43,035 nt of DNA from Candidatus Saccharimonadota bacterium (GTDB taxonomy: Bacteria > Patescibacteriota > Saccharimonadia > Saccharimonadales > UBA4665), in contig JAICKY010000006.1 of NCBI GenBank assembly GCA_025927655.1, positions 1 through 43,035 on the forward strand, read 5' to 3'. Position numbers and translations under genes: made by a program. The notes under the pieces are model-generated. The model searched no databases and had not been told where the DNA came from. It saw only the letters and a list, made by a program, of their open reading frames with translations. Shown here piece by piece: positions 25,635 to 35,081 of this stretch (position 1 is the stretch's first letter; each line of letters starts with the position of its first letter).

Positions 25635-26525
25635 ATGACGCTCACCAAGCCAAAACCAGTCCGCCGCCCGGCCAACCACCATAAACGCACCGGCCAGCAC
25701 CACAACCAGGGCCGCCACTACGCAAAAGCATACTGGCCATATTTGCCAGTTTTCGCAGTTTTAGGGCTGGGAATCGTACTGAACAGTTGGGTTGGGCACC
25801 TGCACCACAGCGTGCTGGGGTACTCTACGGATATCAGTCCGCAGGTGCTACTAGCCGAAACGAACGGTGAACGCGTTTCAGACCACAAATCCGCCTTGCA
25901 GTTGAATGCACAGCTGACTGCCGCTGCCCAGGCAAAGGCCAATGATATGGCAGCGCATAACTACTGGAGCCATGTCACGCCAGATGGCAAGCAGCCATGG
26001 AGTTTTATAGACGCCGCCGGGTACAAATACGAAGCCGCCGGTGAAAACCTTGCCTACGGCTTTGGCACCAGCGACCAGGTGATGACGGCCTGGATGCATA
26101 GCTCTGATCACCGGGCCAACATCTTGAATAGCGTGTACGAGGATGTAGGGTTCGCCACTGCCAATGTCGCAAACTACCAGGGAACCGGCCCAGAGACTAT
26201 CGTCGTTGCCGAATACGGCGAACCGCTTGGCGTCATAAACCCTTCCACCGGCAACACTACTTCTACGCCAGTCGTCCTCGGTACGCAGGTCCAGAATGTG
26301 TCACGTTTGTCATTGCTTTCGACTGCCAACTGGCTGCCCCTGGCGGCAGCAGCGCTGTGCGGCGCGGCCCTCATGCTATTCTTCGTTCGCCACGCACTGG
26401 CTTGGCACAAAGTATTGGTACGCGGCGAGCAGTTCGTTGTCGCCCACCCATTCCTGGATGCGTTCCTGATGTCCGCCACGGTGTTCGCACTGCTGGTTTC
26501 ACACGTCGCCGGTACCATTTTATAG
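25635..26525 (+). CDS. CAP/SCP-domain membrane protein
   Basis: A 296-residue protein with a basic His-rich cytoplasmic N-terminus (1-32), a membrane helix (about 34-52), an external CAP (SCP/PR-1-like) domain (about 68-195), and two C-terminal membrane helices (about 236-255 and 275-295). CAP signatures are NDMAAHNYWSHVTPDG, AGENLAYGF and WMHSSDHRANILN. Bacterial CAP proteins are often secreted with unknown biochemical role. Anchoring by three helices suggests a surface function, possibly in contact with a host cell; that part is speculation. Confidence 0.9.
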   Translation: MTLTKPKPVRRPANHHKRTGQHHNQGRHYAKAYWPYLPVFAVLGLGIVLNSWVGHLHHSVLGYSTDISPQVLLAETNGERVSDHKSALQLNAQLTAAAQAKANDMAAHNYWSHVTPDGKQPWSFIDAAGYKYEAAGENLAYGFGTSDQVMTAWMHSSDHRANILNSVYEDVGFATANVANYQGTGPETIVVAEYGEPLGVINPSTGNTTSTPVVLGTQVQNVSRLSLLSTANWLPLAAAALCGAALMLFFVRHALAWHKVLVRGEQFVVAHPFLDAFLMSATVFALLVSHVAGTIL

Positions 26526-26557
26526 AGAAGGGGTTAATTTAAATAAGTACTGCCGTG

Positions 26558-29500
26558 CTATTGCAAAACAACGTTGCCGGCACCAACCAGGGTCTGGATG
26601 CGCTCAAGTGAAGCCGGGTCGCTTGCCATGCGGGTAGGGAGCTTTACTGCCTGTTTGGCAGTGTCGGGACCAAGCACCAGCACGACCTCGCTTTCGCCCT
26701 GCTGCTCGTCTATGGCCATTTTGAGCGACTGAAGCATAGCATTGTCATCGCTTTTAGCCAGGCGGATGTACACGCGAACCGGTTTGGGGGCAGATTCGAC
26801 ACGTTCGGCCTTCGCCGCACTAACAGCGGCTGCTAGTGCGCTTCCTTTTCGCTTGCCAACTTTGAGTTCGCGCTGTTTGCGGCCTGTTTCTTGGTAGGCC
26901 GTAGCTTGTTCGTGCGTAACTTCACGGCCATCATCCACTAGAATCTTGCATTCGTCCGTCATGTTGCCGTCACGGTCTTTGGCGTTGATTTTGCCGCGAA
27001 CGATCACAATCCGATCCCGTTCCCACAACCCAATCGTCTGCTGGTATGTACTCGGAAACAGAATCAGTTCGGTCTCGCCAAATTCATCTTCTATCTTCAC
27101 AAAGGCCATTTTCTGGCCCTTTTTGGTCAGGATTTCACGCATATCCGTTACCAGCCCACCGATGACGACCGGCTTTCCGTCATGCTCGGGCTTCAGCATA
27201 TTCAGAGGAGTGGTCTGCTCTGCCAGTATCACGCTAAACGCCTCGAGCGGTTGCTGGCTCAGGTACAGCCCCATGAGTTCCCGCTCCCAGGTCAGCAGTT
27301 CGCGCGGGTTAATTTTGGTCGGCGGCATATCCAGTTTGAGTGTCGGCTTGGCAGTTACAACATCATCAATCACATTACCGAACAGATCCGTTTGGCCGCT
27401 GGCCCGCTCTTTGGACAAACGCTGCCCGTAGGCAACGATCATATCCATGTTGTGCAGCAGGGTTGAGCGGTCGCCAAAGCGGTCAAAAGCACCGGCCTTC
27501 ACCAGGCTGTCTATAGCCTTACGGTTTGCCTGGCGAGTATTCACATGGGTTATAAAATCTTCCAGCGAGCCAAACAGGCCCTCATCGGTCCGGGCACGAA
27601 TGATTTCATCGACCGCACCGCTTCCGACGTTCTTGATAGCATCCATACCAAAGCGAATTGCAGCCCGGCGATTGTCCGGGTTGTCTTTGTCGGGTACCAC
27701 AGCGAATTCGTGGAACGATTCATTGACGTCCGGCGGCAGCACGCTAATGCCCATTTTCTTACATTCCGACATCTCAATGCTCAGGCGGTCAGTGTCGTCA
27801 AAGTCGCTGGTCATCAGCGCAGCCATGAAGGCCGATGGATAGTGAGCTTTCAGATAGGCTGTCCAGTAGCTGGTCATGCCATAGCAGGCTGAATGTGACT
27901 TGTTGAAACAGTAGTCGGCAAACCCAAGCAGGTCCTTCCAGAATTTTTCAATCACTGGTTTTGGTACGCCGTTTGCTACTGCACCGTCTATAAATTTCAC
28001 CTGCATTTTCTGCATCACGTCGAGTTTCTTTTTACCGATGGCTTTACGGAGCGTGTCAGCTTCACCGCCGGTAAATCCACACACATCGCGGCTAATCTGC
28101 ATCACCTGTTCCTGGTACACCAGCACGCCGTAGGTGCTTTCCAGTGCCGATTTCATGAGCGGATGGGCGTAGCTCACAGCCTCCAGGCCGTTTTTACGGT
28201 GGATAAAACTATCGGTCAGCCCGGCGCTCAGCGGTCCTGGGCGGTAGAGCGCGCCCATGGCAATCACGTCATTAAATTCGGTTGGTTTCAGTTCGCGCAG
28301 GTAGCGTTTCATGCCGCTGGATTCAAACTGGAACACACCGGTCGTATCGCCGCGCCCCAGTAAAGCAAACGTTTCCGGATCATCCAGCGGGATCGAGCCA
28401 AGGTCTATATCCGTACCGTCAACACGTTTAATGATACGCAGCGTGTTTTTGATGATGGTCAAGTTGCTGAGGCCCAAAAAGTCCATCTTCAGCAGCCCCA
28501 GTTCTTCGACCTGGCCCATCGGGAACTGCACCGCCACCACACCCTTCTGTGCCATTTCGAGCGGCAGGTAGTTTACCAGTTCGGACGGTGCGATCACCAC
28601 GCCGCAAGCATGCACACCGTGGCTGCGTACGGTACCTTCCAGCGCAATTGCCATGTCTATCACCTGTTTGGAAACTTCATTAGTTTCGTATTCACGCTTC
28701 AGTTCGGGGTCGTCCACAATGCTCTTTTTCAGTGGAATGTGCCGCCCCTGCACCGGCTGCGGGATCATCTTGGCCAAACGATCAGCCTCGGAATACGGCA
28801 CCTGCATCACCCGTGACACGTCACGCACGGCAGCCCTGGCAGCCATCCGGCCAAAGGTCACGATATTAGAAACACGGTCATGACCATATTTGTCGGCACA
28901 ATATTGAATCACCTCGTCGCGTCGGGTATCCTGGATATCCACGTCGATATCCGGCATACTGATTCGGTCCGGGTTCAGGAAACGTTCAAACAGCAGTCCG
29001 TATTTAAGCGGGTCCAGGTCGGTAATATACAAGGCGTAAGCGATGATAGAACCGGCGGCGCTGCCCCGGCCAGGCCCAAAGATAATCCCCTGGTTCTTGC
29101 CCCAGTTGATAAAATCCTGCACGATGAGCATATAGCCGTTAAAGCCCATGCCATCGACCACCCCTAGTTCGTATTCGGCTCGCTCCAGCACATCTTGCGG
29201 CAGGCCTTCTTTCACCTGTTCGATCGTCAGATCGGTCGCCGCGCCGCGGTCGATATCCGCATAGCGTTCAGCCAGACCGCGGTACACCAGCTTATCCAGG
29301 TACGTCTTTTCGTTTTCGCCGTCCGGCACGGGGAACTTCGGGATTAATATCTTGCCCAGCTCAATTGTTACGTTACACCGGTCTGCAATCGCTTTGGTGT
29401 TGGTAATAACCTCTGGATGATCTTTTCCCCACCGTTTAATGAGTTCCCCGGGCGCTTCCACATGCAACGGGTAGTTTTTGAGGCTCATACGCTTTTCGTC

Positions 29501-30226
29501 GGCCAGGAACGCGCCTGTGCCCACACACAGGAGAATTTCGTGGGCATCTTGGTCGGCGTGCTTCAGGTAGTGGGCATCACATGTCACGACCACCGGAATA
29601 TCCAATTCTTTTCCTAGTCTAAGGACTTGCTCGTTGATGTGCTGCTGCTCGGCACTATGCAGTGGGTTTTCAGGATGGCCGTGGTCTTGGATTTCCAGAT
29701 AGTACCTATCGCCAAACACACTCTTGTACCAGCTAGCGATTTCTTTGGCCTTGGCAAAGTCTTCTTCCTTGAGCGCGCTGCCTACCTCTCCACCCATACA
29801 AGCACTGAGCGCAATGATGCCCTCGTTGTACTGTTCGAGCAGTTCGTGGTCGATACGCGGGAAGTAATACACCCCGTGCAGGTTGGCAGTGGTACTCAAC
29901 TGCATCAGGTTCTGATAGCCCTGGTTATTCATGGCCAGCAATATTAAGTGATACCGGTTTTTGTCTTTTTGGGGGTCTTTATCGGTGTGGCGCCGCGCCG
30001 CCACGTATGTCTCTATACCAATCAGCGGTTTTATCTCTTTGGCGGTGGCTTCTTTGTAAAATTCAATCGCCCCGGAAAGCGTACCGTGGTCGGTCATGGC
30101 AACTGCTTCCATACCCGATTCTTTGGCAAAGTTAACTAGCTCGGGGATCTTTGTAAGTCCGTCGAGCAAGCTGTACTGCGTATGGTTGTGCAAATGCACA
30201 TAATCGGATGGCTTCAAATCAGCCAT
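26558..30226 (-). CDS. dnaE: DNA polymerase III alpha subunit DnaE
   Basis: Replicative polymerase. The 1222-residue protein has an N-terminal PHP domain (HNHTQYSLLDG, AMTDHGTLSG), the polymerase core with acidic motif PDIDVDIQDTRR (about residue 400) and GRGSAAGS, tandem HhH region and an OB domain (VVIGGLVTDMREI...KMAFVKIED). The Ala/Lys-rich C-terminus after the OB fold ends in a short conserved domain. It follows a TATAAT -10 and has a GAGAGG Shine-Dalgarno, so it is a leadered mRNA. The convergent CAP gene ends 32 bases away with no clear terminator. Confidence 0.97.
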   Translation of the reverse strand: MADLKPSDYVHLHNHTQYSLLDGLTKIPELVNFAKESGMEAVAMTDHGTLSGAIEFYKEATAKEIKPLIGIETYVAARRHTDKDPQKDKNRYHLILLAMNNQGYQNLMQLSTTANLHGVYYFPRIDHELLEQYNEGIIALSACMGGEVGSALKEEDFAKAKEIASWYKSVFGDRYYLEIQDHGHPENPLHSAEQQHINEQVLRLGKELDIPVVVTCDAHYLKHADQDAHEILLCVGTGAFLADEKRMSLKNYPLHVEAPGELIKRWGKDHPEVITNTKAIADRCNVTIELGKILIPKFPVPDGENEKTYLDKLVYRGLAERYADIDRGAATDLTIEQVKEGLPQDVLERAEYELGVVDGMGFNGYMLIVQDFINWGKNQGIIFGPGRGSAAGSIIAYALYITDLDPLKYGLLFERFLNPDRISMPDIDVDIQDTRRDEVIQYCADKYGHDRVSNIVTFGRMAARAAVRDVSRVMQVPYSEADRLAKMIPQPVQGRHIPLKKSIVDDPELKREYETNEVSKQVIDMAIALEGTVRSHGVHACGVVIAPSELVNYLPLEMAQKGVVAVQFPMGQVEELGLLKMDFLGLSNLTIIKNTLRIIKRVDGTDIDLGSIPLDDPETFALLGRGDTTGVFQFESSGMKRYLRELKPTEFNDVIAMGALYRPGPLSAGLTDSFIHRKNGLEAVSYAHPLMKSALESTYGVLVYQEQVMQISRDVCGFTGGEADTLRKAIGKKKLDVMQKMQVKFIDGAVANGVPKPVIEKFWKDLLGFADYCFNKSHSACYGMTSYWTAYLKAHYPSAFMAALMTSDFDDTDRLSIEMSECKKMGISVLPPDVNESFHEFAVVPDKDNPDNRRAAIRFGMDAIKNVGSGAVDEIIRARTDEGLFGSLEDFITHVNTRQANRKAIDSLVKAGAFDRFGDRSTLLHNMDMIVAYGQRLSKERASGQTDLFGNVIDDVVTAKPTLKLDMPPTKINPRELLTWERELMGLYLSQQPLEAFSVILAEQTTPLNMLKPEHDGKPVVIGGLVTDMREILTKKGQKMAFVKIEDEFGETELILFPSTYQQTIGLWERDRIVIVRGKINAKDRDGNMTDECKILVDDGREVTHEQATAYQETGRKQRELKVGKRKGSALAAAVSAAKAERVESAPKPVRVYIRLAKSDDNAMLQSLKMAIDEQQGESEVVLVLGPDTAKQAVKLPTRMASDPASLERIQTLVGAGNVVLQ

Positions 30227-30253
30227 AAACTGTTACCTCTCATGTCTCATAAA

Positions 30254-30259
30254 ATTATA
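30254..30259 (-). promoter_or_regulatory. -10 box of dnaE
   Basis: Perfect TATAAT on the minus strand, 27 bases before the ATG; the -35 region has no good match. Confidence 0.55.
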
Positions 30260-30299
30260 CTATTTTAGACCAGCATAAGCAGCATATTACGGGGCAGAT

Positions 30300-30312
30300 T
30301 GTGTATTACACA
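30300..30312. promoter_or_regulatory. Palindrome between dnaE and the AbiH gene
   Basis: TGTGTA-T-TACACA, a perfect 13-base palindrome 25 bases upstream of the abiH -10 box. Possible operator; no regulator is encoded nearby. Confidence 0.35.
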
Positions 30313-30336
30313 TCACGCGCCGTCCTCCCGATAGTC

Positions 30337-30342
30337 TATAAT
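30337..30342 (+). promoter_or_regulatory. -10 box of the AbiH gene
   Basis: Perfect TATAAT, 29 bases before the ATG, with no matching -35 box. A GAGGA Shine-Dalgarno-like stretch precedes the ATG by about ten bases. Confidence 0.55.
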
Positions 30343-30371
30343 TGCAATACGATTACTGAGGACTTGCTGAA

Positions 30372-31355
30372 ATGGCAGCGTATGTGACTTTTATTATTGG
30401 TAATGGCCTTGATTTATCCTTAGGACTTAAAACCTCTTACAAGGATTTTTACGAGTACGCTCAGGCGCAGCAGTGGCATCCCCAAAACAGGATTTACACC
30501 CAAATAAAGGAAAACCCGGAGACGTGGTCCGACTTTGAGCTGGCATTAGGCACGTACACCCACTACATCCAAAAGCTGCCGGAAAAGGACCAAGCAAAAG
30601 AGGCGAATGACCTCCACGAGGAGCTGGAAGAAATCCGGCAGGATTTGGCGGCATACCTGCGTTTGCAGGAAGGCTCCGTGGAAAACTTACCTGATAAGTT
30701 CAGTTTCAGCCTTGCCGGCGATGGTTTTTTTGATGAGTTGCGAGTAGGCCAGCGCGAAAGAATACAGAGTTTACTGTCGGCCAGGCCGGTACACATTGAT
30801 TTTATAACACTAAACTACACAAAAACGCTCGAAAAAATCATTTCAGACCGAACACTCACAAACAACAGTTGGGGTTTCAGGTTTAGGGCGCCGCTCCACA
30901 TCCACGGCAACCTTTCACAGGACCTAACGCTCGGGCTGAGCGAGGAATCGCAGCTTTTTTCGGGCATGTCTACTCAGGAAAAAGACGACCTCATCAAACC
31001 AACCTTGATAGCCTCCATGTACGATGGAAGGCTTGCCGTACTACAGCAGGCTATCAACCGCAGTTCGTTGCTGGTATTTTTTGGAACGTCCATCGGCGAA
31101 ACAGATAAATATTTGTGGACTTACGCTATTGACTGGCTGTTGGGCCACCCGGCCCGCCACATCATAATTCACAAGTACGATAGGAACTATACGGAAAGCA
31201 CTGAACTCTCATCAAGAAAACAGAAGCAGTTTAGAAACAAAGTACAGAACAAACTCTTGGACCACGTACAGCTGGACGAAAGCCTAAAGGAATCACTAAA
31301 AGAGCGGATTCTGGTGATTCACAATACCAAAAGGTTGTTCGTACCTAAGGATTAG
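30372..31355 (+). CDS. AbiH family abortive-infection protein
   Basis: A 327-residue protein matching the AbiH phage-defence family. It has the N-terminal FIIGNGLDLSLGLKTSYKDFYEY, the central ITLNYTKTLEKI, an HIHG segment, and the late LVFFGTSIGETDKYLWTYAI. AbiH was found as a lactococcal abortive-infection gene; its biochemical action is not established. The Gly-rich N-terminal loop suggests nucleotide binding, an inference. It stands alone, divergent from dnaE, with its 3' part poorer in G+C than the neighbours, consistent with horizontal acquisition. Confidence 0.85.
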   Translation: MAAYVTFIIGNGLDLSLGLKTSYKDFYEYAQAQQWHPQNRIYTQIKENPETWSDFELALGTYTHYIQKLPEKDQAKEANDLHEELEEIRQDLAAYLRLQEGSVENLPDKFSFSLAGDGFFDELRVGQRERIQSLLSARPVHIDFITLNYTKTLEKIISDRTLTNNSWGFRFRAPLHIHGNLSQDLTLGLSEESQLFSGMSTQEKDDLIKPTLIASMYDGRLAVLQQAINRSSLLVFFGTSIGETDKYLWTYAIDWLLGHPARHIIIHKYDRNYTESTELSSRKQKQFRNKVQNKLLDHVQLDESLKESLKERILVIHNTKRLFVPKD

Positions 31356-31389
31356 GCGCGAGAAGACAGGCATCTACCAAACTAGGGCT

Positions 31390-31409
31390 AGCCAGGAAAG
31401 TACCTGGCT
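31390..31409. terminator. Hairpin between convergent abiH and the YtxH-like gene
   Basis: AGCCAGG, a six-base loop, CCTGGCT. Neither side has a clean T run, so termination is uncertain. Confidence 0.35.
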
Positions 31410-31428
31410 CTGGCATTGGTACTCTTAT

Positions 31429-31848
31429 TTACTTATGCAGGAAATCGCGGAGGTGCTCGATAGCTTTTGTAGCGTCATTGATAGCCCGCTTCAGATCTTT
31501 GTCTTCCGCTTCGCCGTCATGCAATGCGCTCAGCACTTCGCGCGCTTTTTGCTTCGCATCGCGCCCCTCTTCCAGCACGCTGTGGACTTCTTTGCTGTTA
31601 CGGAATGATGTTATCCGGTCGCTGACTTCATCAATCATGTCTGAAAGCTCGGTGTGCAGCTTTTTCAGCTCCTTTTCGGCAGCAGCGTAGGTTTCGTTGG
31701 CCTTGGTTTTAATAGCGTCGCGAGTCTCTTTGCCGCTCTTGGGAGCCGTGAGGATTCCAGCCAGATAGCCTACCACCGCAGTCAGGGCAGCGCCAATTGC
31801 GAACTTCTTTACCAGCTCTTGTTTTTCTTCACGATGAGTCCTAAACAT
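31429..31848 (-). CDS. YtxH-like membrane-anchored helical protein
   Basis: A 139-residue protein with one N-terminal hydrophobic segment (about 14-33) ending in the YtxH-type GYLAGILTAPKSGKETRD, followed by a long charged helix with heptad character. YtxH-domain proteins are small stress-associated membrane proteins of unclear function. It begins two bases after the stop of the preceding small membrane gene and must be co-transcribed with it. Confidence 0.8.
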   Translation of the reverse strand: MFRTHREEKQELVKKFAIGAALTAVVGYLAGILTAPKSGKETRDAIKTKANETYAAAEKELKKLHTELSDMIDEVSDRITSFRNSKEVHSVLEEGRDAKQKAREVLSALHDGEAEDKDLKRAINDATKAIEHLRDFLHK

Positions 31849-31850
31849 AC

Positions 31851-32108
31851 CTAGTCCTTCTTCCCTTTCGCGTTAATAGTAGCCATAAATTTGAGTAACA
31901 TGCGCAGCATGCCCGCAGCGCCAGCATTACGGCGCAGCGTTTCACCCAATTCCTCCGCGCTATCTACCAGCTGCTCGCCTTTGGTGGCTATCTGACGCAG
32001 GCTCTTCAGCAGCCGCAGCACCAAAGAGACGGCAATAATAGAGAGGATAAGAAATATACCGAGCAGGGAGCCGAGGACAATGACGAGGACATCAAATGCT
32101 GTATTCAT
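31851..32108 (-). CDS. Small single-helix membrane protein (DUF948-like)
   Basis: An 85-residue protein: one membrane helix (about 5-31), then an amphipathic stretch (RLLKSLRQIATKGEQLVDSAEELGETL) like that in DUF948/general-stress-type proteins, then a basic tail. The ATG at 32108 is chosen because it lies six bases after an extended -10; eight more upstream codons are open but would overlap that box. Pairing with a YtxH-like gene is a common arrangement. Confidence 0.75.
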   Translation of the reverse strand: MNTAFDVLVIVLGSLLGIFLILSIIAVSLVLRLLKSLRQIATKGEQLVDSAEELGETLRRNAGAAGMLRMLLKFMATINAKGKKD

Positions 32109-32114
32109 ATGATA

Positions 32115-32123
32115 AATATAGCA
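32115..32123 (-). promoter_or_regulatory. Extended -10, leaderless promoter of the small membrane operon
   Basis: On the minus strand TGCTATATT (-10 TATATT at 32120-32115), six bases before the ATG. No -35 at 17 bases; TTGACT lies 23 bases upstream. Confidence 0.6.
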
Positions 32124-32168
32124 CAATCGCATCAGAGCGCAGCAGTCAACTTTCTAACACTGCCTAGT

Positions 32169-33065
32169 TTAATCTTTTAATTTTGTAGCAATATAGGCGC
32201 GCAGCTCAGGCCCAAGCTCGTCATGTGCCAACCCAAAATCGATAACCGTTTTCATGTATTCCAGCTTGTCACCGGTGTCGTAGCGCTTGCTGTTCTGCAT
32301 AAGGCACCCGTAAAAATTGTGGCCGTCGGCCAACATCGGCTGCACCAGGCTGTCTGTTACGTAAAACTCCGTGTCTTCCGGCAGGCTATCCAAACCCCGT
32401 TCCAGATATTCAAAAACGCTAGGGGTAAACAGATAGCCGCCCACGCTGGCAAAATCTGACGGCGCTTTGTCCTTGCCTGGTTTTTCGACAATGGCGTTCA
32501 TTTTCAGCACATCATCACGCATCCGTTCGCCGCCTAGTATTCCATAGCGTTCAAAATCAATATCGTTTGTCACCTGTACGCATGGCAGGATACCGCCCTG
32601 GAACTCATCATACAGTGTTATCATCTGCTGAAATGCATTGGGCGTGGCTACAGTCAGATCGTCTGCGTAGGCATAGATAAATGGTTCATTGCCTATAAGG
32701 TGCGCTGCATTCAGAATGGGAGTCGCGTTTCCATACGGTCCTTTTTGACGGACATACACGAAGTTGGCCAGGCCCGCAATTGTTTCCAGTTCATCGATAT
32801 AATGCTGCTTTTTCGGTCCGCCAGCCCGCAAGTTGTTCAGTAAGTCTTCGTTTGGCATGTCAAAATGATCTTCGATAGCCCGTTTATTGCTTGACCCCAC
32901 GATGATGATGTCTTTAATGCCAGCCGCCACCAGGTCTTCGACGATGTACTGGATGATCGGCTTGTCTATAATCGGCAGCATTTCCTTCGGCATAGCCTTG
33001 GTCTGTGGCAAAAAACGCGTACCAAACCCTGCTGCTGCTATTACTGCCTTTGTTACTTTAGTCAT
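32169..33065 (-). CDS. galU: UTP-glucose-1-phosphate uridylyltransferase
   Basis: Makes UDP-glucose from UTP and glucose-1-phosphate for surface polysaccharides or glycolipids. The 298-residue protein has the nucleotide motif AAAGFGTRFLPQTKAMPKEMLP (about 10-31), FIYAYADDL and the Lys-containing IVEKPG loop. Length is normal for GalU. Its ATG overlaps the stop of the upstream kinase gene (ATGA). Confidence 0.95.
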   Translation of the reverse strand: MTKVTKAVIAAAGFGTRFLPQTKAMPKEMLPIIDKPIIQYIVEDLVAAGIKDIIIVGSSNKRAIEDHFDMPNEDLLNNLRAGGPKKQHYIDELETIAGLANFVYVRQKGPYGNATPILNAAHLIGNEPFIYAYADDLTVATPNAFQQMITLYDEFQGGILPCVQVTNDIDFERYGILGGERMRDDVLKMNAIVEKPGKDKAPSDFASVGGYLFTPSVFEYLERGLDSLPEDTEFYVTDSLVQPMLADGHNFYGCLMQNSKRYDTGDKLEYMKTVIDFGLAHDELGPELRAYIATKLKD

Positions 33066-33625
33066 GCTGCGGTCTCCTTCATATTCACAAATTCGGTAAT
33101 TTCGCGTACTATCGCATCATAGCCGTCGGTATCCAGGTGCGTAGTGTCAATTCTAATTGTTTTCCCGATTGCCAGAGGCCGGTATCGTTCTTCGTCAATT
33201 GCATCATCAATTTTCAGGAGCCCATCGACATGACCTTCATGCCGATCACCATTCTCTAGGCGCGTAGTATTGCGCTTGGTTCTTGTATCGATATCGGTAA
33301 AACAATAGAATTCCAAAGCTGTACTGTTTGTTCTATCACAGACTTGCGAGAGCACATCGGCTGCAAAATCCGCCCAGAATGCGTTTTCAACGAGTATATC
33401 TTTCCCCTCGGCCAACATGGTTTCAGCATAAACATACAACATGTCAACCGAGGCTCGTCCAATTACGCGAGACCACTCTCTGTCGCCAGTTCCTAATGTA
33501 TCGAACAAAAATTCCTTGAGATCGTCTTTCCCGAGCATCGGTAATTCAAGCTTTTTCTGCAAGTATTTTACTAAGGTTGTTTTGCCGCTTGCCGGTTTAC
33601 CGTTTACGATAATGAGTTTCGGCAT
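33062..33625 (-). CDS. P-loop kinase-like ATPase (AAA_33/zeta-toxin-like fold)
   Basis: A 187-residue protein with Walker A GKPASGKT (9-16), MLGKDDLKEFL as the expected substrate-binding segment, and DILVENAFW as the Walker B-like strand. This fold covers small-molecule kinases, tRNA kinases and zeta toxins. No antitoxin gene is adjacent, and translational coupling to galU suggests a metabolic kinase, perhaps of a sugar or nucleoside; this is inference. Confidence 0.75.
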   Translation of the reverse strand: MPKLIIVNGKPASGKTTLVKYLQKKLELPMLGKDDLKEFLFDTLGTGDREWSRVIGRASVDMLYVYAETMLAEGKDILVENAFWADFAADVLSQVCDRTNSTALEFYCFTDIDTRTKRNTTRLENGDRHEGHVDGLLKIDDAIDEERYRPLAIGKTIRIDTTHLDTDGYDAIVREITEFVNMKETAA

Positions 33626-33635
33626 TACGACGCTC

Positions 33636-35081
33636 TTACATTCCCAGCTGTTTTTTAATGAGGTCCGTAGCGAGGGCCGGATTTGCCTTGCCCTGGGACA
33701 GCTTCATAACCTGGCCCACCAGGAAGCCTATGGCTTTCATTTCGCCGTTTTTTACGTCTTCGGCAGCCTTGGCGTTATCGGCAAGCACCTGCGCAACGAT
33801 TTTGGCGATCTCGCCTTCATCGCTTACCTGCAGCAGGTTCTTTTCGGCAGCAACCACTTCGGGGTCTTTGCCTGTTTTTAGCACTTCGGCGAGCACTTCT
33901 TTGGCGGCCGTGGAGCTGAGTTTATTGCCTTCCACCATTTGTGAGAGTTTGATCAATTGTTCTTCGGGTGCCTTCACCTCTGTTTCGGTACCAGCTTCGC
34001 CGTCATCCGATTGAGGTTGCAATAGCCAAAATGCCACGCGTTTAGCGTGCGGCCCGCCTGCGGCTTCGTAGACGTGTTTGATGGTCATAGCTGTGTCTGG
34101 TACGGCTATGATGTCGCTGGTCGTTTTGGCGTCTATGCCAATTTCTGACAAGATACGGCGATAGTCGTCAGGCAGTGCCGGCATACTAGCCTTGATTTCG
34201 TCAATATAGCTTTGCTCCAGCACAATTGGCGGCAGGTCCGGGTCAGGCATGTAGCGGTAATCGTGCGCGTCTTCTTTGGTGCGCTGACTGAAAGTTTTGA
34301 GCCCTGTGTCGTCCCACCCGCGTGTTTCCTGCACGATTTCGCCGCCGTCTTCAAGTACCTGGATCTGGCGTTCTACTTCGTAGTCTACCGCCCGCTCTAT
34401 ACTGCGGAAGCTGTTCAGGTTCTTGGTCTCGGTGCGCGTGCCTAACTGGTCGGTTTTGCTTACCGAAACGTTCACATCGAAGCGCATGTTGCCGTAGTAC
34501 AAATTTGCTTCGGACACATCGGCGTATTTCATCCGCAGCCAGAGTTCACGGGCATAGGCTTTTGCCTCTGCTGCGCTGTGCATATCCGGTTCGCTCACAA
34601 TTTCCAGCAGCGGCGTTCCGGCGCGGTTTAGATCTACCAAACTATAGTCACCACCGGCCGGGTGGGTACTTTTGCCAGCATCGGATTCCATGTGCGCCCG
34701 AGTAATGCCGATGGTTTTCCGCTCGCCAGCCACCTCAATTGCAATAGAACCGCCAAGCACAATCGGCTCGTCGAACTGAGTTATCTGGTAGCCCATGGGC
34801 AGGTCAGGATAAAAATAATGCTTGCGGTCGAACTTGCTGAATTTCTGCGGTTCGCTGTTCAGTGCGAACGCAGCCCGGCAAGCCAAGCGGACCGCTTCTT
34901 TGTTGAGCACCGGCAATGCGCCCGGCAGGCCAAAATCTATGTGGTTTACCAGTGTGTTTGGAGCCGCTTCGCGGGCGTCGTTATCGGCCGCGCTGAACAA
35001 CTTTGTCTTCGTTTTGAACTGGACATGGCACTCTATGCCAATCGTAACGGTGTATTGCCTCCGTGTATCTTCGCTAGCCAT
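33636..35081 (-). CDS. gatB: Asp/Glu-tRNA(Asn/Gln) amidotransferase subunit B
   Basis: GatB binds mischarged Glu-tRNA(Gln)/Asp-tRNA(Asn), activates the acyl group with ATP and receives ammonia from GatA. The 481-residue protein has IGIECHVQ near the start, KHYFYPDLPMGYQI, and a C-terminal YqeY-like helical tail domain (about 330-480). Its ATG shares one base with the stop of the HEPN-like gene (TAATG). Confidence 0.97.
   Translation of the reverse strand: MASEDTRRQYTVTIGIECHVQFKTKTKLFSAADNDAREAAPNTLVNHIDFGLPGALPVLNKEAVRLACRAAFALNSEPQKFSKFDRKHYFYPDLPMGYQITQFDEPIVLGGSIAIEVAGERKTIGITRAHMESDAGKSTHPAGGDYSLVDLNRAGTPLLEIVSEPDMHSAAEAKAYARELWLRMKYADVSEANLYYGNMRFDVNVSVSKTDQLGTRTETKNLNSFRSIERAVDYEVERQIQVLEDGGEIVQETRGWDDTGLKTFSQRTKEDAHDYRYMPDPDLPPIVLEQSYIDEIKASMPALPDDYRRILSEIGIDAKTTSDIIAVPDTAMTIKHVYEAAGGPHAKRVAFWLLQPQSDDGEAGTETEVKAPEEQLIKLSQMVEGNKLSSTAAKEVLAEVLKTGKDPEVVAAEKNLLQVSDEGEIAKIVAQVLADNAKAAEDVKNGEMKAIGFLVGQVMKLSQGKANPALATDLIKKQLGM

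Noticed and set aside
33062-33625. Zeta-type toxin of a toxin-antitoxin pair
   Set aside because: The fold is compatible, but there is no adjacent antitoxin gene and the gene is coupled to galU in a housekeeping run.
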